Part shown: one piece after another, positions 1-11,684 of the stretch | Position numbering within the stretch: position 1 is the stretch's first letter | Layout of the letters: each line of letters opens with the position of its first letter | DNA from: Valencia hispanica | Taxonomy: Eukaryota; Chordata; Actinopteri; Cyprinodontiformes; Valenciidae | Length of the DNA: 64,000 nt | Reading direction: 5' to 3' | NCBI GenBank assembly: GCA_963556495.2 | Contig: OY747702.1 | Span: 9,295,693 to 9,359,692 of the forward strand | The notes under the pieces: model-generated | Databases searched by the model: none | Told to the model about the DNA's origin: nothing | The model's input: only the letters and a program-made list of their open reading frames with translations | Made by a program: the position numbers and the translations under genes

Positions 1-379
1 TTTAGCATGAAGTGTCCTTGTGTATTAATGATTGGCCAATAGGTTTAATTGTCCAAAGTGGTATTTGCCAAAGCATGTTGGTCTACTTAGGCAGGGGGTT
101 GAATAAAACAGATTAGAATTTAGTCTTACCTCGTAAACTAAAAAATATATTAATTTACCTACCACTTGTGTCTTAACTAAGCTATTAGTCTTCACCACAA
201 CAAGTATCAACAAATTCTGCAACCACCAACAAATGATAAATGCCATGCACTTGTACATGTATACATCTTCTTCAAGTCTCAGGAGTCCAAAGCGCATCAC
301 ACCACAATCAGTCATTCACACACTGATGCTGGTAAATACATTGTAATCACAGCTGCCCTGAGGCAGACTGACAGAAATG

Positions 380-525
380 AGGCTGCTATTCAATGAGTGC
401 CACCGGGCCCCCTCACCACCACCAGCAGGCAAGGTGGGTGAAGTGTCTCGCCCAAGGACACAACGGTTCGAACCGTCAACCCACTAGTAACAGGACAAAC
501 CGTTACCTCCCTAGCCCAAAGGTAT
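380..525 (-). repeat. SINE-like fragment (tRNA-related head, low confidence)
   Basis: The block carries a phrase resembling a dispersed fish repeat (a 'gtgaagtgtctcgcccaaggacacaacgg' type sequence), followed by a B-box-like GGTTCGAACC near 464. This suggests a decayed tRNA-derived SINE. No flanking duplication is visible and the A box is not clear. Recognition is from memory of fish repeats, so treat it as tentative. Confidence 0.3.
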
Positions 526-607
526 AGAACAACGCACAAGAAGAGTCTTTGTGAGCTGATCTCACGCTATTTAAGCTGTAAAGTTCTCAGAACATCATGA
601 TGCAAAA

Positions 608-1005
608 TAGAGCTGTGTATCGATTAAAATTTCAAGAATTTATTAGATTCTGATTCTCAAGAGTTAGAATCGATAATCACAATCCGATCCAATCCAATCT
701 GTTCCAATTCAATTGGTATGGGTCAGTGCTATTAACATGTTTTTTTGAGCTGTTAACTTAATTACATGACTGTAATTCAATGGCGTACCACTGGGTGGGG
801 TTACAGTTCACAAGAGGAAACACTATTAACCCTTTCAGACGTAATCCTTAAAATGCCCATCTGGACTTTTCCCTCCTATTTTAGCTGTAAAAAGGGCAAA
901 CAATGTTAAACGATTAAATAGTTTTTTGTACATATTAATCTATTGTAATTTTTTTAAATAAGAATCAATTTAGAATCAGGAAATCGATTTTGTTTTTCAA
1001 CACCG
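608..1005. mobile_element. Non-autonomous DNA transposon (MITE-like)
   Basis: An A+T-rich block has roughly inverted ends. The left end begins with AGAGCTGTGTATCGATTAAA and contains repeated GATTCTGATTC/GAATCG words. The right end has AGAATCAGGAAATCGATTTT followed by TCAACACCGC. This resembles common fish hAT-type MITEs built from repeated ATCGATT words. It has no coding capacity. Ends and target duplication could not be fixed. Confidence 0.4.
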
Positions 1006-1008
1006 CAT

Positions 1009-2744
1009 TAATGCAAAATATCAAAAGACAGCTGAGACAGATGACCTATGCATTTAATTTTAATGGAAGTCTCTCTTCTATTCTTTAAATACACAATCTT
1101 CAGGGTTATGGGGAGGTGTAACAAGACCCGTATTTGTACAAATGCCTGCACGCATGAATCATTGTAACCTTCAGCGCTATGAACTGTGTTGCATGAGTAA
1201 TGTCTGTGCAATTTACATTAACAAGAAAAGAAAAAAACTAACAGACAGTTACTATGAACGTAAAGTAACATAAGGTTATTTCCCCCACTGTTTCTTAAAC
1301 AAAGGTGCACTGATATTTATTAAATCAAATGCAATGGTTTCTGCTGGTTGTTAGTGCAGGTAAAAGTGATCATAGTGTCACAAAAGCGTTGTATGTTCAG
1401 TGTGTGGGTGCAGCAATTTAGCTGAGATTGAGTCAGAGTCCAGAACCTGTTCACTCAAGCCTCGGTCATTCCATGGAGACAAGTGAAATAAAATGTTTTC
1501 CATGTATTCTTCCCTCATTTTACCTTGATTTGAGAGGCTGCTACATGACTCAGAAGCCCTGAACAATTACTACCATCAGTGAGGTCAGAACATGTGATTT
1601 GAAGGGTACTCTTTGATGTTTGCACCATAAGAAGCTTATCAGAAAGTTTAAAAGAAGCTGTTACCAGGTGACTTTTAGGCCCATCTTAAGGATTCAGCAT
1701 CAACAGAACAATTTAAATGAATAATAGTGTTTCAAGAAATAGGAGAGCAGCAGCCATTAAATATTTATTTATATAATAATTATTTATTCTGCTTAGAAAT
1801 ACAATTTGACACGTGTGTATTTATTTGTGGCCTGCAATGGATACTAGATTGAAATCTAGTTCTAATATAATTTTAAAATAACAATAGTCCGTGGTTCTGA
1901 GGTGAATTCAACGTCCAATTATTGACTATCAAGCAACTTTCAATAATTTAGCAGGTTTTTCCCTCACTATTTTTTGAAGAATGAGTGAGATAATTTGAAT
2001 AAAATGCACTCTGCTAGTTAATGTTGAAGGGCTACCGATTCCTAAAAAGGTGCAGTTTTCAATGTGTTTTCCTGGGCTAAGTATGACCAGCCAGGATCAG
2101 TCAACTTCAACTAGTTATTTAAAAAGACGTCAGTAGATGTTTTTCATTTGGAGGAAAGGTAACAGAAAATCAAGAAAAGAAAACATAAACATGGAAAACA
2201 AGAAAAGCTTGACACAAAATGTGATAGAATCCTTAAACCATTCCAGACAGGTTAAGGAAAGGTTCTGTAGTTCTGATTTCTCAGTAGGATGGCTTCAGTT
2301 GTAGTGGAGAGATTTCTGTCTAAGGTATGAATAAATGTCCTTTGAGGTATAGATCGGATCACTGTTAACTCTACTGAAATGTAAGAGTCTTGGTTCATCT
2401 ACCTGTTTTCTAGTAAGAAGACTTTGATCTGTTGACCTTTTGTGTTTCCAATTTCATATAAATACAAAACATTAAAAGGATATAATATGCGATTATTAGA
2501 ATTTTGTACCCAGAATGAGATCACATGTTGACTTCTGCAGGAAATGAACCAATCTGCAGGTATCCCTCCGCTGAGTTATATAGTTACCACAAACTGTTGA
2601 CTAAATGGAGGACTTTTTTAACTGTGTGAAATTTGACCTGTTAAAAATGTTTAATCAGGGGACTAAAAGGAATCACAAAAGTATGGAATTTTATGTCAGT
2701 ATTTTCCAAGTTTTGATACACAGACACGGTGAATATTAATTAAT
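1009..2744. other. Unassigned non-coding DNA
   Basis: Mostly A+T-rich sequence with only short, low-complexity open frames. I see no recognisable coding exon, transposon terminus or RNA gene. Confidence 0.5.
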
Positions 2745-3185
2745 TTTTTTTCCTTCCCTATTGTCTAAATGTTGTGTCTTTCTTTCCTTCCCTCTTTGTA
2801 AACGTATGCCTGTCCTTCCTTGATCCTTCCCTCCTGTATTTCCTTTGTTTCCTTTCCATTTTGTCTGTCCATTCTTTGTCCTTGTGTCCTTTTATTCCTA
2901 ATTTCTCGCTCTCCTTTCCTCCTTCGACTTTCACTTATGTCCTTCTTCCCTTTATTTCCTTCTGACCCTTACTTCTTTCCAACCCTCTGTCTTTCCTTTC
3001 TTCATTTTATCCTTTCATTCTTGCGCTCTACCTCTGTTATTTCCTTCTCATTCCCCTCATTTCTTCCCTGTGTCCTTTATTATCTTCCATGTGTCTTTTC
3101 TCATCTTTTTTCTTTCCTTGTCTTTTTTTGTCATTTCTTCCTCTTCTATATAATTTACTCTTTCCTCGTTCAGTTCTTTTTAATT
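2745..3185 (+). repeat. Degenerate polypyrimidine tract
   Basis: About 440 bases of the + strand are almost entirely C and T, built from degenerate TTCC, CTTT and TCCT words. Long open frames here (Ser/Phe/Leu/Pro-rich on +, Lys/Arg/Glu-rich on -) are by-products of composition. It is likely an aged (TTCC)n microsatellite. Such tracts can form triplex (H-) DNA, but nothing here shows a function. Confidence 0.75.
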
Positions 3186-4869
3186 TCCATATTAAAAGCC
3201 ACCCTCTTGTAGAAATGTATGCCAATAATTCACACTTTTATATTTTCAACTAAACATAAAGGACTGAGATCTCCGGGATGTTCAGTCAGAAAAAGTCTGG
3301 AATTTTAACTAAAAGAATTAGAAGAAATGTTGTTTTATACGAAGTTCCATCCATGCCATCTGCTAAAAATGATTTCAGTCCTTTCCCGGTTTTCCATTCT
3401 TTTTTAATGCTGTCCTCTAGAGTCCATGACCACAACTCATATAATATGTGGAGAATAAGAAAAGGGATTTGTGTACTGAATGTGATCTCATTCAGCCTTT
3501 ACTCATTCCCTCAGCTCAGTCCAGTCCTCAGGATTCTGAAGATGTATTATTTCTTATTTATTTCATGCCGCCAATAAATGATGATGGAGATGAAGAGCAA
3601 ATGCAACCAGTTTAGCTTATTTTATATGCAAGGATGAAAGCACTTGAGATGGTTCAGTTTTTCTGACTTTTTCATGAGATGAAATGAACTGACAGACTAC
3701 ATCGTCTAAACCCAAATCTGTCTTGCTACGACTGAACTAATGTATCTCCATGTGTTCAGGAAACTATGTACCACACTTGAAGCAGTCAGTATACCCAGAC
3801 CTGTTTTCTCGGCCATGTCTTATAACTTACAGCTTATAAATAATTAAACCATAAAGGATGCCTTATTATTTAAGGAAAACATACTGAACTGAAGACTAAA
3901 TGAGGAATTCTCTCAGAGGAGAATTCTTTCTGAAATATCATGTGACAGTTTCACAAATTTCTCATATCGGACAACTCTACAGGGTTCTATTACAAATCTA
4001 ATTGTGTCTGCTTGCTCTTCACATCTGCATAATTTCCATCTCCTTCACTGCTGAAAAGTTAAGCAAACACATCATTCACCTCTGGTTCTCATCATCTAAA
4101 GTTCTGTTTTCAGCACTCTGTGTCTATTCCAGGTTCTACATTATTCCAGACAGATTATTTTCATTCTTCTGACAAGTTCCTAAAAAAATACCCCATCAAC
4201 GACCTGATCTCATTTACATTCAATGTCTAATTTTCTCATTCTCTTCTCACTGTCATGGCCTCTCAGCGCCTGCACTATTCTCCCATCAAAAGAAATCCGA
4301 GTGGGTAAATGAGTAAGGCAGAAAAGTGCTGGGTAAAGAAAAGAGGCGGCTGATGGAAGGGAAAGGATAGAAGAGATTGGTTCGAGTGAAGTTCTTGACC
4401 CAGATAGTGAAAGAAGCTGTCCGTTGATCAATACTTCCATACACTGGGAGGCCCGACACATTCTAAAAATGTACTCAGTATTCTACTTTGCAAAAATTAA
4501 CAGTGTGGGAGACAAAGATGATCTTACGCACAATAGGCTGCACTAAAACAGAAGGTATTCTTCTGGTGAAAAAGACTAAGAATGATTATCGATTAGTAAA
4601 TTGGATGTAAGAGCAAACTTCAAACAAGCACTCACTATAATGCCTGATATGGCAATATTTGTCTTAATTAAAATATAAAACATGTGAAAGATAATGTGAT
4701 TATCTGGTACTCTGTAGGAATGCAGTCTGTATTGATTTTATAATGTCTCTAAAGGAACCATGTTTGATGATGCAGATGGAATGGAAGTAGCAGGGTATTT
4801 TAATGCCGGAGAAAACAACATGGTTTATTTTTTTGAGTTAGCATTTAAGTTATAAGACATTTATCAGAC
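3186..4869. other. Unassigned non-coding DNA
   Basis: No recognised coding sequence, RNA gene or mobile-element terminus. Short open frames at 3278-3577 (+) and 4210-4461 (-) have no domain or motif I recognise. Confidence 0.5.
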
Positions 4870-4963
4870 TGCCATGCGATGAACTGGTGACCTGCGTGAG
4901 ACACCAGCCACTCTTCCAAGGAGCCTGCCAGGATAAGTAGGTATAGAAGATAGATGGATTGAA
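4870..4963 (+). repeat. 3' fragment of a tRNA-derived SINE
   Basis: The sequence 'gatgaactggtgacctg...gccaggataagtaggtatagaaga' followed by GATGGATT matches, in order, the 3' part of the better-preserved SINE at 39937-40279 ('gatggactggcaacctgtccagg...aggatga...gatggatg'). The tRNA-like head is missing, so only the tail survives. Confidence 0.45.
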
Positions 4964-5139
4964 AATAAAATCCATTCATGTAGAATTTATCAATCATGTG
5001 AAATCATCTTACAATGCCAAACAATTCAAACCCTCTTCGACTGTATACAATCAAATTAAATCCAGGTTCTGTTGAATGTGAAACTAATTGCAATAAAACC
5101 AGATCCAGTTACATACAGTTCTGGTCTATCCAAGTAAAA

Positions 5140-5300
5140 TTTACCTGTGTAAGAGAAGAGTCAGGCTGCAACAGCTCCCTTCAGACAGCGGTCTTTCCTT
5201 CCGCCTTTAAAGGGGCAGTGGTGAGGCCCCTGTTGAAGAAGAGCAAGTTAGATTGAAATGATTTTAATAATTATAGACCAGTATCTAACTTACCATGAGA
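5140..5300 (+). pseudogene. L2-clade LINE reverse transcriptase fragment (second family)
   Basis: Translation gives a short reverse-transcriptase stretch containing FKGAVVRPLLKK, then NNYRPVSNLP after one in-frame stop. This is the N-terminal RT region of L2-clade LINEs (compare FKIAVIKPLLKK...VNYRPISNLP in the other L2 copies). The residues differ enough to indicate another L2 family, plausibly the one at 23170-23400. It is truncated at both ends and cannot be functional. Confidence 0.6.
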
Positions 5301-5372
5301 CCATGAAGGTTCATATTTTTTTCAAGCAAAGTTTTATAAAAGCTTGTTTTAATCAGCTTAATGATTTCATTA

Positions 5373-6698
5373 AATGAGGCAGTATCGGAAAGAACTGTAG
5401 AACCTCAGTTGTGCTTAGGCTGTTTTGATTCAGTCGAGCTTTCGGAATTATCAAAAATATTAGCCTCATCTAAACCTTCAACTTGTACGTTGGACCCAAT
5501 TCCAACCAAATTATTTAAAAAAGTGTTCCATTTGGTTCCTGGCCCCATTTGGATATGATGAATCTATCCTTAGTAAACGGATACGTACCACAGGAATTTA
5601 AAATAGCTGTAATTAAACCTTTACTCAAGAAACCTTCCCTTGATCAAGATGACTAAGTGAATTACAGACCTATATCTAACCTTCCTTTCTTATCCAAAGT
5701 CCTTGAGAAAATTGTTGCTAAATGATCAATCTTCATCACTCTCAAGGGTTACTTGTGGAGTTCCACAGGGTTCTGTGCTTGGACCAATTCTGTTCACCAT
5801 ATATATGCTCCCAATTGGTAGAATCATTAGACAGCATGGGATAAATTTCCACAGCTGTGAAGATGTTACACAACTATATTTATCCATAAATCCTGATGAA
5901 CCCAGTCAGTTAGGTAGATTACAGGCATGTCTGGAAGACATAAAAACATGGATGACCCTAAACTTTTTGCGTTTAAATTCTGACAAAACAGAAGTTGCTG
6001 TCTTTGGACCAGAAGTTCTTAAACAGAAACTGATTAGTCAATCACTTCATCTGGATGGCATTAAATTGGCCCCCAGTAATAACGTAAAGAACCTCGGCGT
6101 TATTTTTGACCGAGACTTGACATTTAAATCCCATATTAAACAGGTTTCTAGGATTTCTTTCTTTCACCTCCGGAATATTGCTAAAATTAGAAACATCCTG
6201 TCCAGGAGTGATGCTGAGAAACTAGTCCATGCATTTGTTACCTCAAGGCTGGACTACTGTAATTCTTTACTATCAGGTAGTCCACAAAATGCCATTAAAA
6301 GCCTTCAGTTGATCCAAAATGCGGCAGCAAGAGTTTTGATGAATATTAAAAAGAGAGATCACATTTCTCCTGTTTTAGCTTCCCTTCATTGGCTCCCTGT
6401 TAAATCCAGAATAGAATTTAAGATCCTTCTTCTTAGATACAAAGCCCATAATAATCAAGCTCCATCATACATCAGAGATCTAATTGTTCCTTATGTTCCT
6501 AACAGAGCACTTCACTCTCAGACTGCAGGTTTACTTGTAGTTCCTAGGATCTCTAAAAGTAGAATGGGAGGCAGATCTTTTAGTTATCAGGCTCCTCTCC
6601 TGTGGAACCAGCTCCCAGCTTTAGTCCGTGAGGCAGACACTCTGTTTACTTTTAAGGCCAGGCTTAAAACTTTCCTTTTTGATAAAGCTTATAGTTAG
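5373..6698 (+). pseudogene. L2 ORF2 reverse transcriptase, dead copy
   Basis: The frame is broken upstream of 5703. From 5703 to 6698 a 331-residue open frame covers RT motif GVPQGSVLGP through the conserved C-terminal region. The catalytic YADD motif, intact in the other copies, reads CEDV here (in HSCEDVTQLY near 5850-5880). That removes an essential metal-binding aspartate. With the deletion at 5719 this copy is certainly inactive, although much of its C-terminal frame is still open. Confidence 0.9.
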
Positions 6699-7167
6699 AG
6701 TGGCTTAGGTCATCCTGAGCTATCTCTGTAGTTATGCTGCTATAGGCTTAGACTGCTGGAGGACAGACTTACCAATTTTCTTCACTCTGCTACTTCCTTT
6801 TCTCCTACGACTCTCCAGTTGTATTACAGTACATTCTGTTATTTCGACTGTTAACTTTGTTTTCTCTCAGTGTTTTTCTCCCCATAGAAGATATACCTGG
6901 TCTGGTATCCTGCTTGGCTGCAATGCCCTGTTGGACGGGGGCATCGACTGGGATGATGCTCCCAGTAACTGAACATCCACTGTGTCCTGTTATTAACTTT
7001 TTACTTTCTGTAACATAGAAATTACTCTTATACCAGATCTTCTGTTCCTTCTGTGTCTCTGCTCTGTCTTCTCAAACCCCCAGACGGTCGTGACTTCTTG
7101 TTAAGTGCCTTGAGATGACATCTGTTCTGAATTGGCGCTATATAAATAAACTGAATTGAATTGAATT
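5373..7167 (+). mobile_element. 5'-truncated L2-clade LINE, copy 1
   Basis: This copy aligns to the almost complete L2 element at 44661-49600, starting at the segment that follows 47285 there. It ends with the typical L2 tail GGCGCTATATAAATAAACTG and ATTGA repeats at 7133-7167. It has two internal deletions relative to that copy. About 300 bp of RT are lost at 5719-5722, between CTAA and ATGAT. About 240 bp of 3' UTR are lost at 7090, between GGTCGTG and ACTTCTTG. Truncation at the 5' end is usual for LINE insertions. Confidence 0.9.
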
Positions 7168-8389
7168 AACTGAGCTCGGTTCAATCATTTTACACTCATA
7201 TATACTGTATTTGACATCAGTTGTATATCAGACAGAAATTCCGCATGTGAGGTAGCGGAAAACTGGAGACACACTGGTGTAGCCTCTGTGTATCACTCAC
7301 TCTTGGCCTTACTGCCCTGTTAAGATGTGCAAGCTTATTAGTGTAATAAATAACACCACTTTGAGGACATGTTGTGATAGCCTCCTCGGTGAAATGGTGA
7401 CATCACAAGTATGTTTTATTGTTTATAGAGGGAATCTTATAATTGTTTGCTTTGGTGTTTGCTTTAGAGATATGGCAGAAAGCAAAAGGAAAAAATGGAG
7501 GTGGCCTGGAGATATCGAGGAAGGATGCAAAATAAAGAAAGCATGCAAAAATATACAGGAGAAATACAGACATGAAAGATGGGTAAATGTGGCAAAAAAT
7601 AGAAAGAAAGAAAGCTTAGTCATCTCTGGACAAACACGCACGCACACACACACGCACGCACGCACGCACACACACACACACACGCACACACACGCATTTA
7701 AGGACACACAATCAAACACACAAAGCTGACACGTCCTGTCACCACTGGCACATTTCTGACTTCATCTAATTTCACAAACACACTGAGTCCAAGTCAAATA
7801 TATGTATGTGTGCAGGCATCTGTGTGTGCGTCAGGCTTCGAGGCGTTTGGCCTGTCTGTCTTTTTTCCACATGATGGTCTGGAAGAAAGTCTTATAATTC
7901 ACTTCTTCCTTCCCCTTGTTGACTTCCACAAAAGCACACAGTACCTGTTCTGAAAAACCTTCCCCTGCAGCACTATGAGCAGTGCACCTGTTGAACACGA
8001 GATTTCCTCTTCCCACCCGCTCACTCAGAATAAACATAGTCTGAAAGACGTTTAAAAATGAAACATGATGATCCCTGTGAACATGATGCATTATGGAAGC
8101 TGTAAATCCTTTTCCATCCAATGCAACTGCAGTTGCATGAATCAAATATGCTGACTATGATTTAATGATAACGGGTGAGAACAGGTTTCTCTGTGGTTAT
8201 TTCTCCTCTGTGTTACTTGTTCAGGCCTTCGTGTGTGATTTCTCTGACTAATGCAGACAGTAGAAGTAAATGTTCCTCAGCCGATGCTCTGTTTGGATTT
8301 GTAGTTGTTTTTTATGTTTGTATTCAATGCAGGTACTGTAGCTAGTTTGTAGCATTAGCAACTTGTCCCAACTAGATTTCCACTAAATC
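7168..8389. other. Unassigned DNA with a CA microsatellite
   Basis: Apart from the dinucleotide repeat at 7629-7695, nothing is recognised. The open frame at 7831-8145 (-) has no family motif I recognise, and its flanks show no splice or terminus evidence. Confidence 0.5.
7629..7695. repeat. (CA)n / (CGCA) microsatellite
   Basis: Imperfect CA dinucleotide repeat interspersed with GCAC units, about 65 bp. The apparent reading frames through it (alternating Thr-His, or Cys-Val) are artefacts. Confidence 0.9.
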
Positions 8390-8669
8390 ACAACAAAGCG
8401 TCAAAAATGCGCTTCACGCCAAAGTTGAACGCTTGAACATTTGCACCTCAACGCGTGTCCAATTCGCAAATATACCATTTTGATGCGCGTCAAGCCGGAA
8501 ATACGCAACTTGTGGGAGGACCTAGTGCCAGACGCTGTTTTTGCAAGAGGGCAGCTGTCGATCTAGCGTGGGAAGAGAGAGGTTCCATTCTGTATTTACT
8601 ATGGAGAGTACCCTGCGCAGGTTCACAGGGTCAGTAACGTGAAAACTTTCAAAAGTGAAATGAACTTAC

Positions 8670-8805
8670 CAGGTTGCCCTATCTCCTCATTTATATTCCT
8701 CCAAGCGAGGTCCTTTTTAATCCTGTCTCTGTAGAGAAAGTAGCTGGTGTCGTATAGCTCGGGGTGATTAGCCACAACCGTTATGAGTATTTCCTCCACG
8801 TTGAA
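8670..8805 (-). pseudogene. MADF (Myb/SANT-like) DNA-binding domain exon
   Basis: Read on the minus strand from 8805 to 8670, the peptide begins near EEILITVVANHPELYD and continues through YRDRIKKDLAWRNI to EEIGQP. This is the first half of a MADF domain: a helix with V.ANHPELYD, then an aromatic run, then AW.NI. The frame ends at a consensus splice donor (GTAAGT, minus strand, 8669-8664). The next segment lacks the expected second half of the domain, so this is an exon remnant. MADF proteins accompany PIF/Harbinger transposases, and a domesticated host exon is unlikely here. Confidence 0.6.
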
Positions 8806-8989
8806 TTAAGGAATTTTGCCGGACCTGACCCCGTGAACTGGGTCACAGCATCACATGACACCACGTCACCAGGCTCCTGATTGGTTGAAGCGGTGCGAAT
8901 TGATGCCAAAGTTCAGATTTTTCAACTTCAGCGGCAGACGCAAAGACGCTCGTGACGCGCGAATGCACAAAGTGCACCACATAGTATGA

Positions 8990-10753
8990 TTGCTGTATAA
9001 AAAGACCCTTCGACAAGCTAGAACAGCATATTTTTTATCATTAATAGAGGCGAATAAAAACAATCCTAGGTTTCTTTTTAGTACAGTTGCCAAACTTACA
9101 CAGAGTCATAGCTCTGTGGAGCAAACTATTCCCCCAGCTCTTAGCAGTGATGATTTTATGAGATTCTTCATAAATAAAATACATTTTATTAAAAATAAAA
9201 TCATTGGCACCCTCCCAAACATGATTACTTCTTCCTCAGTAAATGAAAGAACTGTAGAACCTCAGTTGTGCTTAGGCTGTTTTGATTCAGTCGAGCTTTC
9301 AGAATTATCCATTATGGATATGATGAATCTATCCTTAGTAAACGGATATGTACCACAGGAATTTAAAATAGCTGTAATTAAACCTTTACTCAAGAAACCT
9401 TCCCTTGATCAAGATGACTTAGTGAATTACAGACCTATATCTAACCTTCCTTTCTTATCCAAAGTCCTTGAGAAAATAGTTGCTAATCAAGTCTGTGAAC
9501 ATCTAAACAATAACGAGCTGTTTGAAGAGTTTCAGTCAGGTTTTAGAGCTCATCATAGCACTGAAACAGCACTGGTGAAGGTTACTAATGATATTCTCAT
9601 GGCCTCAGATAATGGACTGGTGTCTGTTCTGGTTTTGTTAGATCTCAGTGCTGCTTTTGACACAGTCGATCATAATATTCTCTTAGAAAGGCTTGAACAT
9701 GTTGCAGGGATCAAAGGAACAGCACTAGGCTGGTTTAAATCATATTTGTCTGATAGATTCCAGTTTGTTCATCTAAATGATAAATCATCTTCACTCTCAA
9801 GGGTTACTTGTGGAGTTCCACAGGGTTCTGTCCTTGGACCAATTCTGTTCACCATATATATGCTTCCAATTGGTAGAATCATTAGACAGCATGGGATAAA
9901 TTTCCACAGCTATGCAGATGATACACAACTATATTTATCCATAAATCCTGATGAACCCAGTCAGTTAGGTAGATTACAGGCATGTCTGGAAGACATAAAA
10001 GCATGGATGACCCTAAACTTTTTGCTTTTAAATTCTGACAAGACAGAAGTTGCTGTCTTTGGACCAGAAGTTCTTAAACAGAAACTGATTAGTCAATCAC
10101 TTCATCTGGATGGCATTAAATTGGCCCCCAGTAATAACGTAAAGAACCTCGGCGATATTTTTGACCAAGACTTGACATTTAAATCCCATATTAAACAGGT
10201 TTCTAGGATTTCTTTCTTTCACCTCCGGAATATTGCTAAAATTAGAAACATCCTGTCCAGGAGTGATGCTGAGAAACTAGTCCATGCATTTGTTACCTCA
10301 AGGCTGGACTACTGTAATTCTTTACTATAAGGAAGTCCACAAAATGCCATTAAAAGCCTTCAGTTGATCCAAAATGCGGCAGCAAGAGTTCTGATGAATA
10401 TTAAAAAGAGAGATCACATTTCTCCTGTTTTAGCTTCCCTTCATTGGCTCCCTGTTAAATCCAGAATAGAATTTAAGATCCTTCTTCTTACATACAAAGC
10501 CCTTAATAATCAAGCTCCATCATACATCAGAGATCTAATTGTTCCATATGTTCCTAAAAGAGCACTTCGCTCTCAGACTGCAGGTTTACTTGTAGTTCCT
10601 AGGATCTCTAAAAGTAGAATGGGAGGCAGATCTTTTAGTTATCAGGCTCCTCTCCTGTGGAACCAGCTCCCAGCTTTAGTCCGTGAGGCAGACACTCTGT
10701 TTACTTTTAAGGCCAGGCTTAAAACTTTCCTTTTTGATAAAGCTTATAGTTAG
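8990..10753 (+). pseudogene. L2 ORF2 reverse transcriptase, one nonsense codon plus deletions
   Basis: The frame is open from 8990 to 10330 and again from 10331 to 10753 in the same phase. They are separated by a single TAA at 10328-10330, where copy 3 has TCA (NSLL then Gly-Ser-Pro). Conserved RT blocks are visible: NYRPISNLPFL, QSGFRAHHSTETAL, LLDLSAAFDTVDH, GVPQGSVLGP and the catalytic YADD in SYADDTQLY. The endonuclease half is absent because of 5' truncation, and a deletion near 9310 removes about 34 residues before the RT core. It is inactive as an autonomous element. Confidence 0.92.
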
Positions 10754-11462
10754 AGTGGCTTAGGTCATCCTGAGCTATCTCTGTAGTTATGCTGCTATAG
10801 GCTTAGACTGCGGGAGGACAGACTTACCAATTTTCTTCACTCTGCTACTTCCTTTTCTCCTACGACTCTCCAGTTGTATTACAGTACATTCTGTTATTTC
10901 GACTGTTAACTTTGTTTTCTCTCAGTGTTTTTCTCTCCATAGAAGATATACCTGGTCTGGTATCCTGCTTGGCTGCAATGCCCTGTTGGACGGGGGGCAT
11001 CGACTGGGATGATCCTCTCAGTAACTGAACATCCGCTGTGTCCTGTTATCAACTTTTTACTTTCTGTAACATAGAAATTACTCTTATACCAGATCTTCTG
11101 TTCCTTCTGTGTTCTGCTCTGTCTTCTCAAACCCCCAGACGGTCGTGGCAGATGGCCGCTCCTACTGAGCCTGGTTCTGTTGGAGGTTTCTTCCTGTTAA
11201 AGGGGAGTTTTTCCTCTCCACTGTCGCTACATGCTTGCTCAGTATGAGGGATTGCTGAAGGATTGCTGTGGTTGGAAATCTGCCCAACCTCACGCCAATG
11301 AGTGACGCAATCTGCTGGGATTCCTTAAATAGGAAACTTTTTAACTGATTGGAATGTTTGTATAATTGTATTAAAATGACTTCTTGTTAAGTGCCTTGAG
11401 ATGACATCTGTTGTGAATTGGCGCTATATAAATAAACTGAATTGAATTGAATTGAATTGACG
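8991..11462 (+). mobile_element. 5'-truncated L2-clade LINE, copy 2
   Basis: The copy starts at the segment TGCTGTATAAAAAGACCC, corresponding to position 47033 of the nearly complete L2. It runs through ORF2 and the whole 3' UTR to the tail CGCTATATAAATAAACTG plus ATTGA repeats ending near 11462. It inserted into the Harbinger-like element. Internal losses include about 100 bp near 9310 and 11 bp near 9244. The 3' UTR is complete and gives a good reference for the shorter tails at 11685-12020 and 34680-38380. Confidence 0.92.
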
Positions 11463-11684
11463 AATTGAATTGATCTATTTCCTGACGCGCGTCAAACGGC
11501 TCATTCGCGCGAATCTGACACGCGAATGACGCAGAAATGCGTTTACACTACGCAAATCTGATTCTGATGCGACCCAGACACCCTGACGTGCGTCAGCGCG
11601 CTTCTACATTGACTTTACATGTACACCTGACGCGAATGACGCTTCAAACGCGTTTGGTGTGAACGTAAGAAATAGTCCAGTAGT

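Larger units (their letters stand above)
8390..11665 (-). mobile_element. PIF/Harbinger-like DNA transposon remnant, split by L2 copy 2
   Basis: Blocks on both sides of the L2 insertion (8390-8985 and 11463-11665) share an unusual vocabulary rich in GCGTC, CGCG and GACGCG(A)ATG. The outer ends are roughly inverted: left CACAACAAAGCGTCAAAAATG, right reading inward CACACCAAACGCGTTTGAAG. A MADF-type exon lies inside on the minus strand, as expected for the DNA-binding protein of PIF/Harbinger elements. No transposase frame is present. Exact ends and target duplication are not resolved. Confidence 0.45.

Noticed and set aside
2774..3225. Three open frames rich in Ser/Phe/Leu or Lys/Arg
   Set aside because: Artefacts of the polypyrimidine tract; no domain or codon structure.
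7423..7719. Cys/Val-rich open frame on minus, and the Thr/His-rich frame on plus
   Set aside because: Both are translations of a CA microsatellite.
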